64,000 bases of DNA from a bacterium (GTDB lineage: Bacteria > Cyanobacteriota > Vampirovibrionia > Gastranaerophilales > Gastranaerophilaceae). Made by a program: the position numbers and the translations under genes. The notes under the pieces were generated by a model. It saw nothing but the letters and a program-made list of their open reading frames with translations. It did not search any database and was not told the DNA's origin. The stretch's first letter is position 1. Each line of letters starts with the position of its first letter. Shown here in pieces: positions 8,761 through 16,523 of the stretch. Where the stretch lies: positions 1-64,000 of the forward strand of contig JAGAVG010000037.1 of the NCBI GenBank assembly GCA_017942035.1, written 5' to 3'.

Positions 8761-10395
8761 TTAAAGTCCTTTACAGAAATTTTCCCAAGCATTCTGATAA
8801 GCATTTTCAATCTGTTGAACGTATTTGTCGTAATTATTGAACATTTCGGAATTAAATACAATAGTTCTGAGATTTTCTCGATACCATTTTAATTTTTCGA
8901 TATCTGAGGTTAAATTCACAGCAAGTTCGACAAGTTCCTGTTCACTGTCAGCCACAAATTCGTTAAGTTTCATCATTTTGCAAACACGCGCCGCACCTTT
9001 TGAAGCGATAGTTTCACCCGGCATACATAAAACAGGAATTCCGGAATGTAAAAGTTCTATTGTAATTGTTAAACCGCTGAATGGCAGAGGGTCAAGTGCT
9101 ATATCACATTTTGGATAAGCCGCGAAATGATTTGGTTTTGCAGGTTTATTGTCAAAGATTATTCTGTTTTCGTCAATATCATTTTCTTTAAATTGCTTTT
9201 TGTATCTTACAATATCCCTATCTTGAAGCTGTGTCCTATATATTAATAATTTAGAATTTGGAACCGCTTTCAATATTTTAGACCAGACAGAAACGGTATA
9301 CGGATTAATTTTCGAAAGACAATTAAAGCTTCCAAAGGTTATGTAGCCATTTTTTAGATAAGGTAACGGCGGAATATCAAGGAATTTTTGATTTCTTGTA
9401 CTAAAATTAAATCTATTCATACCGCAGTTTATATAAAGCGGTTTTTCTGTATAATATTGGGCAATATCCTCCGGAATTGTGAATTTATCCGCTAGAATAT
9501 AATCAACCTCTCTCATACCGTAAGTTCCCAAAAATCCAAGATATTGGATTTGTATAGGAGCAGGCTTATACAATAATGTCCAAATTCTTGAATGAGTATA
9601 TCCGCCTAAATCGACCAGAATATCTACTCCGTCATCATGAATTTTTTGAACAAGTTCTTCGTTTGTAAGCGCATGGCACTCTTCAAATTTCATACCGGTT
9701 TCTTTAATCCTGTTAGTTGCAATGTCACATCTGTCACTGCAAGAATAGAGGACAAAATCAAATTTTTCCTTGTCATGATGTTCCAAAATCGGAATAACAA
9801 ACTGCATCATGGCATGGGTATAAAAATCAGATGAAAGATAGCCGATTTTTAACTTTTTATTCGGATCGAAAGATTTGTAATCGTAATGGTACGGTTCTTT
9901 CCCTGCTAAAATTTCTGGTCTGAACTTATCAACATAATGCTCAAAAATTTCTTTCAAATCTTTCTGACCGTAATCCTTACTCTTAATCATAACCTGAGTA
10001 AGCATTACAAAGGTTTTAAGCTCGGGAGCAAGTTTCATTTTTTTGAGGTAATATTCAATACTTTTTGAACTGTCTTTGTAAAAGTACATAAATCCGAGCA
10101 TATTATAAATGCTTGCGTTATTGTTGTAATATTTTAAAGTCTTTTCATAAGCTATAATTGCGTTATCATAATCCGGCATTGCGTAATAATTATTACCCAT
10201 TTTACGATATAATTCACACTTGTCATAGCGATATGAATCATCAATCTTATCTTCTAAAGATTTATAGATATCGATAGCCTCGTTATATTGCCGTTTTGAA
10301 TAATATTCATCAGCCTGTGCAAGCTGAGCTAAAATTTTTTCTGATTTAATTCTTTTTGTCGTACTTTGTTTATGTTCCGTAAAATATTTAACCAT
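8761..10395 (-). CDS. TPR protein with GT41 O-GlcNAc-transferase-like domain
   Basis: 544 residues. Residues about 25-150 are tetratricopeptide repeats (ADEYYSKRQYNEAIDIYKSL; YYAMPDYDNAIIAYEKTLKY; IYNMLGFMYFYKDSSKSIEY). From about 185 the two-lobed GT41 catalytic region starts (KIGYLSSDFYTHAMMQF). It continues with VDLGGYTHSRIW, QIQYLGFLGTYGM, GSFNCLSKINPYTVSVW and DPLPFSGLTITIELLHSGIPV, the family's nucleotide-sugar pocket. Family members transfer a sugar, usually GlcNAc, from a UDP-sugar to Ser/Thr of proteins. The acceptor here is unknown; pilins and other envelope proteins are possible but not shown. A promoter-like TTGACA lies about 60 nt upstream with a TAATAT-type -10. Single-gene unit divergent from hydG. 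Confidence 0.88.
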   Translation of the reverse strand: MVKYFTEHKQSTTKRIKSEKILAQLAQADEYYSKRQYNEAIDIYKSLEDKIDDSYRYDKCELYRKMGNNYYAMPDYDNAIIAYEKTLKYYNNNASIYNMLGFMYFYKDSSKSIEYYLKKMKLAPELKTFVMLTQVMIKSKDYGQKDLKEIFEHYVDKFRPEILAGKEPYHYDYKSFDPNKKLKIGYLSSDFYTHAMMQFVIPILEHHDKEKFDFVLYSCSDRCDIATNRIKETGMKFEECHALTNEELVQKIHDDGVDILVDLGGYTHSRIWTLLYKPAPIQIQYLGFLGTYGMREVDYILADKFTIPEDIAQYYTEKPLYINCGMNRFNFSTRNQKFLDIPPLPYLKNGYITFGSFNCLSKINPYTVSVWSKILKAVPNSKLLIYRTQLQDRDIVRYKKQFKENDIDENRIIFDNKPAKPNHFAAYPKCDIALDPLPFSGLTITIELLHSGIPVLCMPGETIASKGAARVCKMMKLNEFVADSEQELVELAVNLTSDIEKLKWYRENLRTIVFNSEMFNNYDKYVQQIENAYQNAWENFCKGL

Positions 10396-10511
10396 TTTTC
10401 CAACCTTATCTTCCCTAATATTACAATATTTTTTGCTTTTTTGTCAATTCATCAAACCTCGACCTTGAAAATAAATTATGTAAGTATTAACATAAAATCA
10501 GGGAGGATATA

Positions 10512-11936
10512 ATGTACAATCCACATTCAAAAATCGCAGAAGAATTCATCTCTAATGATGAAGTTCTTGAAACTTTAGAATATGCAAAAGCTAACAAAAA
10601 TAATGTTGAACTAATTGAAAAAATAATTGAAAAAGCAAAACAGATGAAAGGTTTATCTCATAGAGAGGCCGCTGTTTTGCTGGATTGTGATATCAAAGAA
10701 AAAAATGATGAAATATTTAAGCTTGCAAACGAAATTAAGCTGAAATATTACGGAAACAGGATTGTGCTGTTCGCACCGCTTTATCTTTCCAATTACTGCG
10801 TAAACGGATGCGTGTACTGCCCTTACCACGCTAAAAACAAACATATTCCGCACAAAAAAATGACTCAGGAGGAAATAAAAGAAGAAGTTATTGCGCTTCA
10901 AGATATGGGTCACAAAAGACTTGCGATAGAAACCGGCGAAGATCCCATAAACAACCCGATTGAATACGTTCTGGAATCCTTAAAAACAATATATTCTATT
11001 AAACATAAAAACGGAGCAATAAGACGTGCAAATGTAAATATTGCCGCAACTACAGTTGAAAATTACCGTAAATTAAAAGAAGCCGGAATAGGCACTTATA
11101 TCCTTTTTCAAGAAACCTATAACAAAGAAAGCTACGAAAGACTTCATCCGACAGGCCCGAAACACAATTATGCATACCATACAGAGGCTATGGACAGGGC
11201 AATGCAGGGCGGAATAGATGATGTAGGACTGGGAGTTCTCTTTGGTCTGGAACTTTATAGATATGAATTTGCCGCTCTTTTAATGCATGCCGAACATTTA
11301 GAAGCCGTTTACGGCGTCGGCCCTCATACAGTATCGGTTCCGCGTATCAGAAAAGCAGACGACATTGACCCGACAGCTTTTGATAATGGAATTGATGATG
11401 ACACATTTGCAAAAATTGTCGCCTGTATAAGGATTGCAATTCCATACACAGGCATGATTGTTTCGACACGAGAAAACGAAAAAGTTCGAGAAAGACTTCT
11501 TCATCTTGGAGTTTCGCAGGTTAGCGGAGGCTCCAAAACAAGTGTCGGAGGATACGCTCACCCTGAGGATGAAACGTTTGAAGATTCCGCACAATTTGAC
11601 GTATCAGATAGAAGAAGTCTTGATGAAGTCATAAAATGGCTTATGGAATTGGGTTACGTCCCGAGTTTTTGCACCTCCTGCTATAGAAACGGAAGAACCG
11701 GCGACAGGTTTATGGAAATTTGCAAATCCCAGCAAATCCACAATTTCTGCCACCCTAACGCGTTGATGACACTGAAAGAATTTTTGGAAGATTACGCATC
11801 AAAAGAAACCAAACAGGTCGGAGACGAATTAATCCGCAAAGAACTGGAAAAACTTGACGATAAATCAAAAATAAAATCACAAACGATTGAAAACCTTCAA
11901 AAAATATCACAGGGTGAAAGAGATTTTTGCTTTTAG
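10512..11936 (+). CDS. hydG: [FeFe]-hydrogenase maturase HydG (radical SAM tyrosine lyase)
   Basis: 474 residues, the usual HydG length. The radical SAM cluster site is CVNGCVYC (C96, C100, C103, CX3CX2C). The C-terminal auxiliary cluster has the diagnostic CX2CX22C spacing (CTSC … HNFC). HydG cleaves tyrosine to supply CO and cyanide for the H-cluster of [FeFe]-hydrogenase. The gene is alone: HydE, HydF and the hydrogenase itself are not in this window. The start follows AGGGAGG with a 6-nt gap. It abuts the convergent gene at 11937 with no spacer and no separate terminator. Its presence implies fermentative hydrogen metabolism. Confidence 0.95.
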   Translation: MYNPHSKIAEEFISNDEVLETLEYAKANKNNVELIEKIIEKAKQMKGLSHREAAVLLDCDIKEKNDEIFKLANEIKLKYYGNRIVLFAPLYLSNYCVNGCVYCPYHAKNKHIPHKKMTQEEIKEEVIALQDMGHKRLAIETGEDPINNPIEYVLESLKTIYSIKHKNGAIRRANVNIAATTVENYRKLKEAGIGTYILFQETYNKESYERLHPTGPKHNYAYHTEAMDRAMQGGIDDVGLGVLFGLELYRYEFAALLMHAEHLEAVYGVGPHTVSVPRIRKADDIDPTAFDNGIDDDTFAKIVACIRIAIPYTGMIVSTRENEKVRERLLHLGVSQVSGGSKTSVGGYAHPEDETFEDSAQFDVSDRRSLDEVIKWLMELGYVPSFCTSCYRNGRTGDRFMEICKSQQIHNFCHPNALMTLKEFLEDYASKETKQVGDELIRKELEKLDDKSKIKSQTIENLQKISQGERDFCF

Positions 11937-12827
11937 TTAAATGTGACGGTAGATTTTCAACCCGTCAAATCTAACTGCTATGCCGTCTGCGCAAACGATT
12001 GTGATTGATTTTGTTTTAGAATTTTTGTCGATAACTCGGCCGATTCTATCTGAATGACCGGCGATTGACCATTTGTTAGGCGAAATTCTGAAAAACTTTC
12101 CTTTTAATTCTATATAGCAAGGTATCCAAGGGTAAAACGCGCGAACTTGACGGAAAATTTCAGATGAGGTTTGCTTCTTAAAATTGATAATATTCTCTCT
12201 CGATTTCAGCGGATAATACGTCGCGGCTCTTTCGTTTTGTGCAACGGGAATCAAAAGACCGTTTGACACATCCGAAACGAATTGCGGAATAAGTTTGTGG
12301 ATATTATAAATAATCTTATTGCGCAAATCCTCGCCCGTGTCATATTCTTGAATAGGAACACGGCTTTGAAGAAGGATTTTACCCGAGTCATAATTCTCAT
12401 CCATCAGATGAAACGTAACTCCGCTTTCTTTTTCGCCATGTAATATGGTTTCCAAATAGGGGTTTGGCCCTCTGTATTCCGGCAAAAGCGACGGATGAAT
12501 ATTTATTGTAGCAAGCCGCGGAGTGTCAATAATTTCTTTTTTAAATTTTTCTCCCCAGGTTCCAACAAGCACAATATCAACATTTTTACGGATTAAAAAG
12601 CTCTTAAAAGCCTTTGAATTTACCGATTTAAACTTTAAATCAGGGAGTTTGTACCTATTTATCAATAATTTATCTGGTCCCGGAGAAATAAAATCTTTTA
12701 TAAACTGTAAAGATGATGAATTTACCGTCTCATAGCGCAGAACTCCGGCGATTTTGAGGTTCGCCGAAACACAGCCCTCAATCATTGCAGATAACATTTT
12801 TCCCTTGCCGACAAGCACTATACTCAT
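11937..12827 (-). CDS. formyltransferase of the Fmt/ArnA type
   Basis: 296 residues. The N-terminal Rossmann-like formyltransferase domain carries the family signature INIHPSLLPEYRGPNP with the catalytic Asn and His, and the partner Asp in MDENYDSGKIL. A C-terminal beta-barrel-like region follows (about 205-296). These enzymes move a formyl group from 10-formyl-tetrahydrofolate to an amine. Sequence around the signature (PEYRGPNP rather than PRWRGAAP) and divergent N- and C-terminal parts suggest a sugar or amino-acid formyltransferase or a divergent methionyl-tRNA formyltransferase; I cannot decide. It is read from a promoter whose -10 is 6 nt before the ATG, with no ribosome site. The stop abuts the hydG stop. 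Confidence 0.7.
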   Translation of the reverse strand: MSIVLVGKGKMLSAMIEGCVSANLKIAGVLRYETVNSSSLQFIKDFISPGPDKLLINRYKLPDLKFKSVNSKAFKSFLIRKNVDIVLVGTWGEKFKKEIIDTPRLATINIHPSLLPEYRGPNPYLETILHGEKESGVTFHLMDENYDSGKILLQSRVPIQEYDTGEDLRNKIIYNIHKLIPQFVSDVSNGLLIPVAQNERAATYYPLKSRENIINFKKQTSSEIFRQVRAFYPWIPCYIELKGKFFRISPNKWSIAGHSDRIGRVIDKNSKTKSITIVCADGIAVRFDGLKIYRHI

Positions 12828-12833
12828 AAAAGA

Positions 12834-12862
12834 AATATATCATAAATTTTTGACAACATCAA
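12834..12862 (-). promoter_or_regulatory. leaderless promoter of the formyltransferase gene
   Basis: Reverse strand: TTGATG (12862-12857), 17-nt spacer, TATATT (12839-12834), then TCTTTT and the ATG at 12827. The expected transcription start falls on or next to the ATG. It overlaps the forward NfeD promoter. Confidence 0.6.
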
Positions 12863-12878
12863 TAAAAAATGTTATACT
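12850..12878 (+). promoter_or_regulatory. promoter of the NfeD-SPFH operon
   Basis: TTGACA (12850-12855), 17-nt spacer, TATACT (12873-12878). It drives the two-gene unit from 12910. Its -35 and spacer overlap the opposite promoter of the formyltransferase gene, so the two divergent units may compete for RNA polymerase. Confidence 0.75.
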
Positions 12879-12909
12879 CAAATCCATACCAAATAAGAAG
12901 GAGAAATAT

Positions 12910-13338
12910 ATGTTTTACTGGCAAATTTTTGGAATCGTAGCACTGATTGCAATAATTCTTGAAATTGTGATGCCGTCATTTTTCTTCCTGAATTTTGCAA
13001 TTGCAGGGGTTATAACCTCAATTGTTTCAATTTGGGTCGGAAACTTTATACATCTGCTTGTTATATTTGCAGCTTTGTCTCTGATATCACTTTTGTTTTT
13101 TAGACCGTTTTTTCTTGAAAAAGTAAAACCGGAGGATAACCAATCCGGAGTGGAATCAACATATTACGGCAAGATTGCAAAAGTAACTGAAACTGTCACA
13201 AAATCTTCGGGCGCGATTTCAATATATGACGAGCGCTGGGATGCAAGACTTGTGTGCGGTGATGAAGAAATTCCCACAGGGGCAGAGGTTAAAATAGTTA
13301 AAAATGACAGCTTAATTATGTACGTAGAGAAAATATAA
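12910..13338 (+). CDS. NfeD-like membrane protein
   Basis: 142 residues, the short NfeD form. Two or three membrane segments come first (about 5-75: YWQIFGIVALIAIILEIVMP). A soluble OB-fold domain follows (about 85-142: YYGKIAKVTETVTKSSGAIS, then WDARL and GAEVKIVKND), typical of NfeD proteins. The start at 12910 is chosen for the GAAGGAG site 6 nt upstream; a longer in-frame reading from 12754 runs back through the promoter. NfeD proteins partner with SPFH/stomatin proteins in membrane microdomains, and the gene just downstream is such a protein. Confidence 0.88.
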   Translation: MFYWQIFGIVALIAIILEIVMPSFFFLNFAIAGVITSIVSIWVGNFIHLLVIFAALSLISLLFFRPFFLEKVKPEDNQSGVESTYYGKIAKVTETVTKSSGAISIYDERWDARLVCGDEEIPTGAEVKIVKNDSLIMYVEKI

Positions 13339-13350
13339 GGAGAAAATTAA

Positions 13351-14322
13351 ATGGCATTATTCTGGCTGATAGTATTTGCAGCGTTAATAGTTTATATCGC
13401 TAAAGGAATTATTATTGTACAAGAGCAGGAAAAGGTTATCATTCAGCGTTTTGGACGATATTTCAAAACGCTTGAGGCAGGGCCGAATTTTATATTCCCG
13501 CTTTTGGATGCACCGAGAGGAATATTGAAAAAGGTTTCATTTAAACAATTGGATGGTAGAACGTATTTTACAACAAAACTTGTTGACAGAATTGATTTAA
13601 GGGAAACTGTTTATGACTTCCCGCGCCAGAATGTAATCACAAAAGATAACGTTTCAATCACAATTAATGCGCTTTTGTACTTCCAGATTATTGAAGCTAA
13701 AAAGGCGGTTTATGCTGTTGAAAATCTTCCGGAAGCGATAGAAAAATTAACTCAAACAACATTGAGAAACCTTGTCGGTCAGATGGATTTGCAAGAAACC
13801 CTTATTTCACGTGACAAAATTAACGTTGAATTAAGGGCAATTCTTGACGAGGCAACTAACAAATGGGGCGTAAAAGTTAACCGTGTTGAACTTCAAGACA
13901 TATTCCCGCCGGCTGATATTCAGGCTTCAATGGATAAATTGATGAAAGCCGATAGGGAAAAGAAAGCTACGATTACAGAGGCTGAAGGCTTGAAAGAGGC
14001 CGCAATTAGAAAAGCTGAGGGTGAAAAAGAGGCCGCAATTCGTTCGGCAGAAGGTGCGAAACAGGCTGAAATTTTAAGGGCCGAAGGTGTTGCTCAAGCC
14101 CGAGTGATTGAAGCTGACGCTGAAAAAGAAGCAATCCAGAGAATTATCAACGCCCTTGCAGACAAAGGAGAGCCGGATAAATACCTCATCGCTATGAAAT
14201 ATCTTGAAACAATGACCGCAATCACAAGCGGCGAAAACAATAAGGTTGTATATATGCCTTATGAAGCAACGGGAATTCTCTCCTCCGTCGACGGTATCAA
14301 GCAAATGTTCGATAAAAAATAA
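13351..14322 (+). CDS. SPFH/stomatin-like (paraslipin) membrane protein
   Basis: 323 residues. A single N-terminal membrane anchor (about 3-20) is followed by the SPFH/Band 7 domain (EQEKVIIQRFGRYFKTLEAG, then RIDLRETVYDFPRQNVITKD). A coiled-coil region about 180-255 contains the repeated EAEGLKEAAIRKAEGEKEAA type heptads. The C-terminal stretch VVYMPYEATGILSS is like that of paraslipins. These proteins form large ring- or cage-like oligomers at the membrane with NfeD and influence protease or membrane-domain function. 12 nt after NfeD with its own GGAG site; the operon ends at the hairpin at 14335. Confidence 0.92.
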   Translation: MALFWLIVFAALIVYIAKGIIIVQEQEKVIIQRFGRYFKTLEAGPNFIFPLLDAPRGILKKVSFKQLDGRTYFTTKLVDRIDLRETVYDFPRQNVITKDNVSITINALLYFQIIEAKKAVYAVENLPEAIEKLTQTTLRNLVGQMDLQETLISRDKINVELRAILDEATNKWGVKVNRVELQDIFPPADIQASMDKLMKADREKKATITEAEGLKEAAIRKAEGEKEAAIRSAEGAKQAEILRAEGVAQARVIEADAEKEAIQRIINALADKGEPDKYLIAMKYLETMTAITSGENNKVVYMPYEATGILSSVDGIKQMFDKK

Positions 14323-14334
14323 TCAAAGAAAAGG

Positions 14335-14358
14335 CCGGATAATTTATCCGGTCTTTTT
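14335..14358 (+). terminator. terminator of the NfeD-SPFH operon
   Basis: CCGGAT / ATCCGG stem with an A/T loop, followed by TCTTTTTTT. Confidence 0.9.
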
Positions 14359-14468
14359 TTAAGGTTAAAATTAATCTTCTTGTCATAAAAATTTAAAATT
14401 AGTAACATCTTTTTATTTTTTTGCTAGAATAAAATTAAGTCTGGATAAAATAAGAAAAGGAAAATAAA

Positions 14469-16250
14469 ATGTTAAAGACAAGAATCAAATCAAACAATTG
14501 CGGAGAGCTTAATCTTAGTAATTTAGATCAGCATGTAACACTTTCCGGATGGGTATCTTGCGTAAGAGACCTCGGCGGAATTTTGTTTGTTGAATTGAGA
14601 GACAGATCAGGTTTCTTCCAGATTGTTGCAAACCCTCAGATTAACCCTCAAATACACAAAGTTTTGGAAAAAGTTAGAACTGAATACGTTATAACAGTTT
14701 CCGGTAAGGTTACAAGAAGACCGGAAGAAACTTATAACGAAAAATACGCAACCGGTCAGGTTGAAATGTATCCTGAAACTATTGAAGTTTTGTCAGAATC
14801 TAAAGTTCTTCCGTTCGTTCTTGATGATGAAAACGTATCAGAGGACGTTAGATTGAAATACAGATACCTTGATTTGAGACGTGAAAAAATGCTGCACAAT
14901 TTGACTACACGTCACAAAATTTGTCAGGCCGCAAGAAATTACTTGAATGGACTTGATTTTCTTGAAGTTGAAACCCCTATTTTAATCAAAACAACTCCGG
15001 AAGGCGCTCGTGATTACCTTGTTCCGTCACGAGTTCAGGAAGGTAAATTCTACGCACTTCCTCAATCTCCTCAAATCTTCAAACAACTTTTGATGGTTGG
15101 CGGTATTGAAAGATATTACCAGATTGCAAAATGCTTCCGTGACGAGGATTTGAGAGCTGATAGACAACCTGAATTTACACAGATTGATATTGAGATGTCT
15201 TTTGTTGAACAGCAGGACGTTATCAGAGTTGTTGAAGGCTTGATTGTCGATACTTTCAAAGCCGCAGGAGTAGAAGTTCAAACTCCATTTATCCAGATGC
15301 CATGGCAGGAAGCTATGGACAGATACGGTTCTGATAAGCCTGATACAAGATTTGGACTTGAACTTTTCGATATCGGCGATATTATTCTTCAATCTAATTT
15401 TGAAATTGTTAAAAAGACTCTTGAAAACGGTGGTATTGTACGTGGTATAAGAATTCCGGGCGGTGCTAAATATTCAAGAAAAGATATTGATGATATCACA
15501 AAACTTGCCGTATCATTCGGCGCAAAAGCTCTTGCAAATATTATTTATAATGAAGATGGAACGGCTAAATCACCTGTATTGAAGTTTGTGACAGAAGAAC
15601 AAGCAAAACAAATTCAAGAAAGAGCAGACGCTCAAGCCGGCGACATAATCTTTTTTGTAGCAGACAAGCCAAAACTGGTTTATGATATTATGGGCCGTTT
15701 GAGATTGCATTTCGGTAAATCTTTGAACTTGATTGATGAAAGCAAACACAATCTTCTTTGGGTTGTTGACTTCCCTATGTTTGAATGGAGCGACGAAGAA
15801 GGAAGATTTATGGCAATGCACCACCCGTTCACTTCACCTTGCATAGAAGACTTAGACAAGCTTAAATCAGGAGATTTAGGCAATGTTAAATCAATTGCTT
15901 ATGATATCGTTTATAACGGAACCGAATTGGGCGGAGGCTCTGTGAGAATTCACTCTTCAGAAGTTCAGTCCGCAATATTTAAGGCTTTGGGCTTGACGGA
16001 AGAAGAAGCTAAAGAAAAATTCGGATTTATGGTAAACGCTCTTCAATACGGAACACCGCCTCATGCCGGTCTTGCAATCGGTTTGGATAGATTGGTTGCA
16101 CTGCTTTGCAGAACAGAAAGCATCCGCGACGTTATCGCCTTCCCGAAAAACTCCGGTGCTAAAGACTTGATGAGTGATGCACCTGGCGAAGCCTCACTCC
16201 AGCAGTTGAGAGAACTTCATCTCAAATCAACAGCTCAACAGCATAAATAA
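14469..16250 (+). CDS. aspS: aspartyl-tRNA synthetase
   Basis: 593 residues, bacterial length. The N-terminal OB-fold anticodon domain (about 15-110: LSGWVSCVRDLGGILFVELRD) is followed by the class II catalytic core. Motif 2 is FRDEDLRADRQPEFTQID; the bacterial GAD insertion lies at about 300-410; motif 3 is AIGLDRLVAL. It charges tRNA-Asp. Whether it also charges tRNA-Asn (with GatCAB correction) cannot be read reliably by eye. The start has AAAAGG about 7 nt upstream; a strong hairpin terminator at 16258-16292 ends the single-gene unit. Confidence 0.97.
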   Translation: MLKTRIKSNNCGELNLSNLDQHVTLSGWVSCVRDLGGILFVELRDRSGFFQIVANPQINPQIHKVLEKVRTEYVITVSGKVTRRPEETYNEKYATGQVEMYPETIEVLSESKVLPFVLDDENVSEDVRLKYRYLDLRREKMLHNLTTRHKICQAARNYLNGLDFLEVETPILIKTTPEGARDYLVPSRVQEGKFYALPQSPQIFKQLLMVGGIERYYQIAKCFRDEDLRADRQPEFTQIDIEMSFVEQQDVIRVVEGLIVDTFKAAGVEVQTPFIQMPWQEAMDRYGSDKPDTRFGLELFDIGDIILQSNFEIVKKTLENGGIVRGIRIPGGAKYSRKDIDDITKLAVSFGAKALANIIYNEDGTAKSPVLKFVTEEQAKQIQERADAQAGDIIFFVADKPKLVYDIMGRLRLHFGKSLNLIDESKHNLLWVVDFPMFEWSDEEGRFMAMHHPFTSPCIEDLDKLKSGDLGNVKSIAYDIVYNGTELGGGSVRIHSSEVQSAIFKALGLTEEEAKEKFGFMVNALQYGTPPHAGLAIGLDRLVALLCRTESIRDVIAFPKNSGAKDLMSDAPGEASLQQLRELHLKSTAQQHK

Positions 16251-16257
16251 AAATCAC

Positions 16258-16292
16258 GAAATATCCCGAAAATAATTCGGGATATTTCTTTT
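16258..16292 (+). terminator. terminator of aspS
   Basis: A 13-bp stem GAAATATCCCGAA / TTCGGGATATTTC with a 5-nt loop, followed by TTTT. Confidence 0.9.
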
Positions 16293-16296
16293 CACG

Positions 16297-16429
16297 GTCA
16301 TTGCGAGGCGAACGAAGTGAGTGCGGCAATCCAGAGAACAGTGGGCAGAACGCAAGTAGGTTAACCCCTCACCCCAACCCTCTCCCACAAGGGGCGAGGG
16401 AGTACGTCATTGCGAGGCGAAGCAATCCG
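16297..16429 (+). repeat. stack of intergenic palindromic repeats
   Basis: TCATTGCGAGGCGAACGAAG…GCGGCAATCC (16297-16333), CCCTCACCCCAACCCTC…AAGGGGCGAGGG (16365-16400) and a second TCATTGCGAGGCGAAGCAAT (16405-16429). The same families occur at 34733-34940 and 57574-57656. They separate aspS from the large membrane-protein gene. Confidence 0.8.
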
Positions 16430-16523
16430 GTGTTAATAAAAATTAACAAACGCATTAAGTAATAGCAATAAAAATATATTTCAGGCTTTTATATTAATAT
16501 AGGGAAAAATCTTAGGGAAAATT

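Noticed and set aside
12754-12909. N-terminal extension of the NfeD protein
   Set aside because: It runs through the promoter pair and into the opposite gene; GAAGGAG marks the start at 12910.
13940-14110. Apparent tandem repeat (GAGG/GCCGCAATT type) inside the SPFH gene
   Set aside because: It reflects the Ala/Glu/Lys heptads of the normal coiled-coil region of the family.
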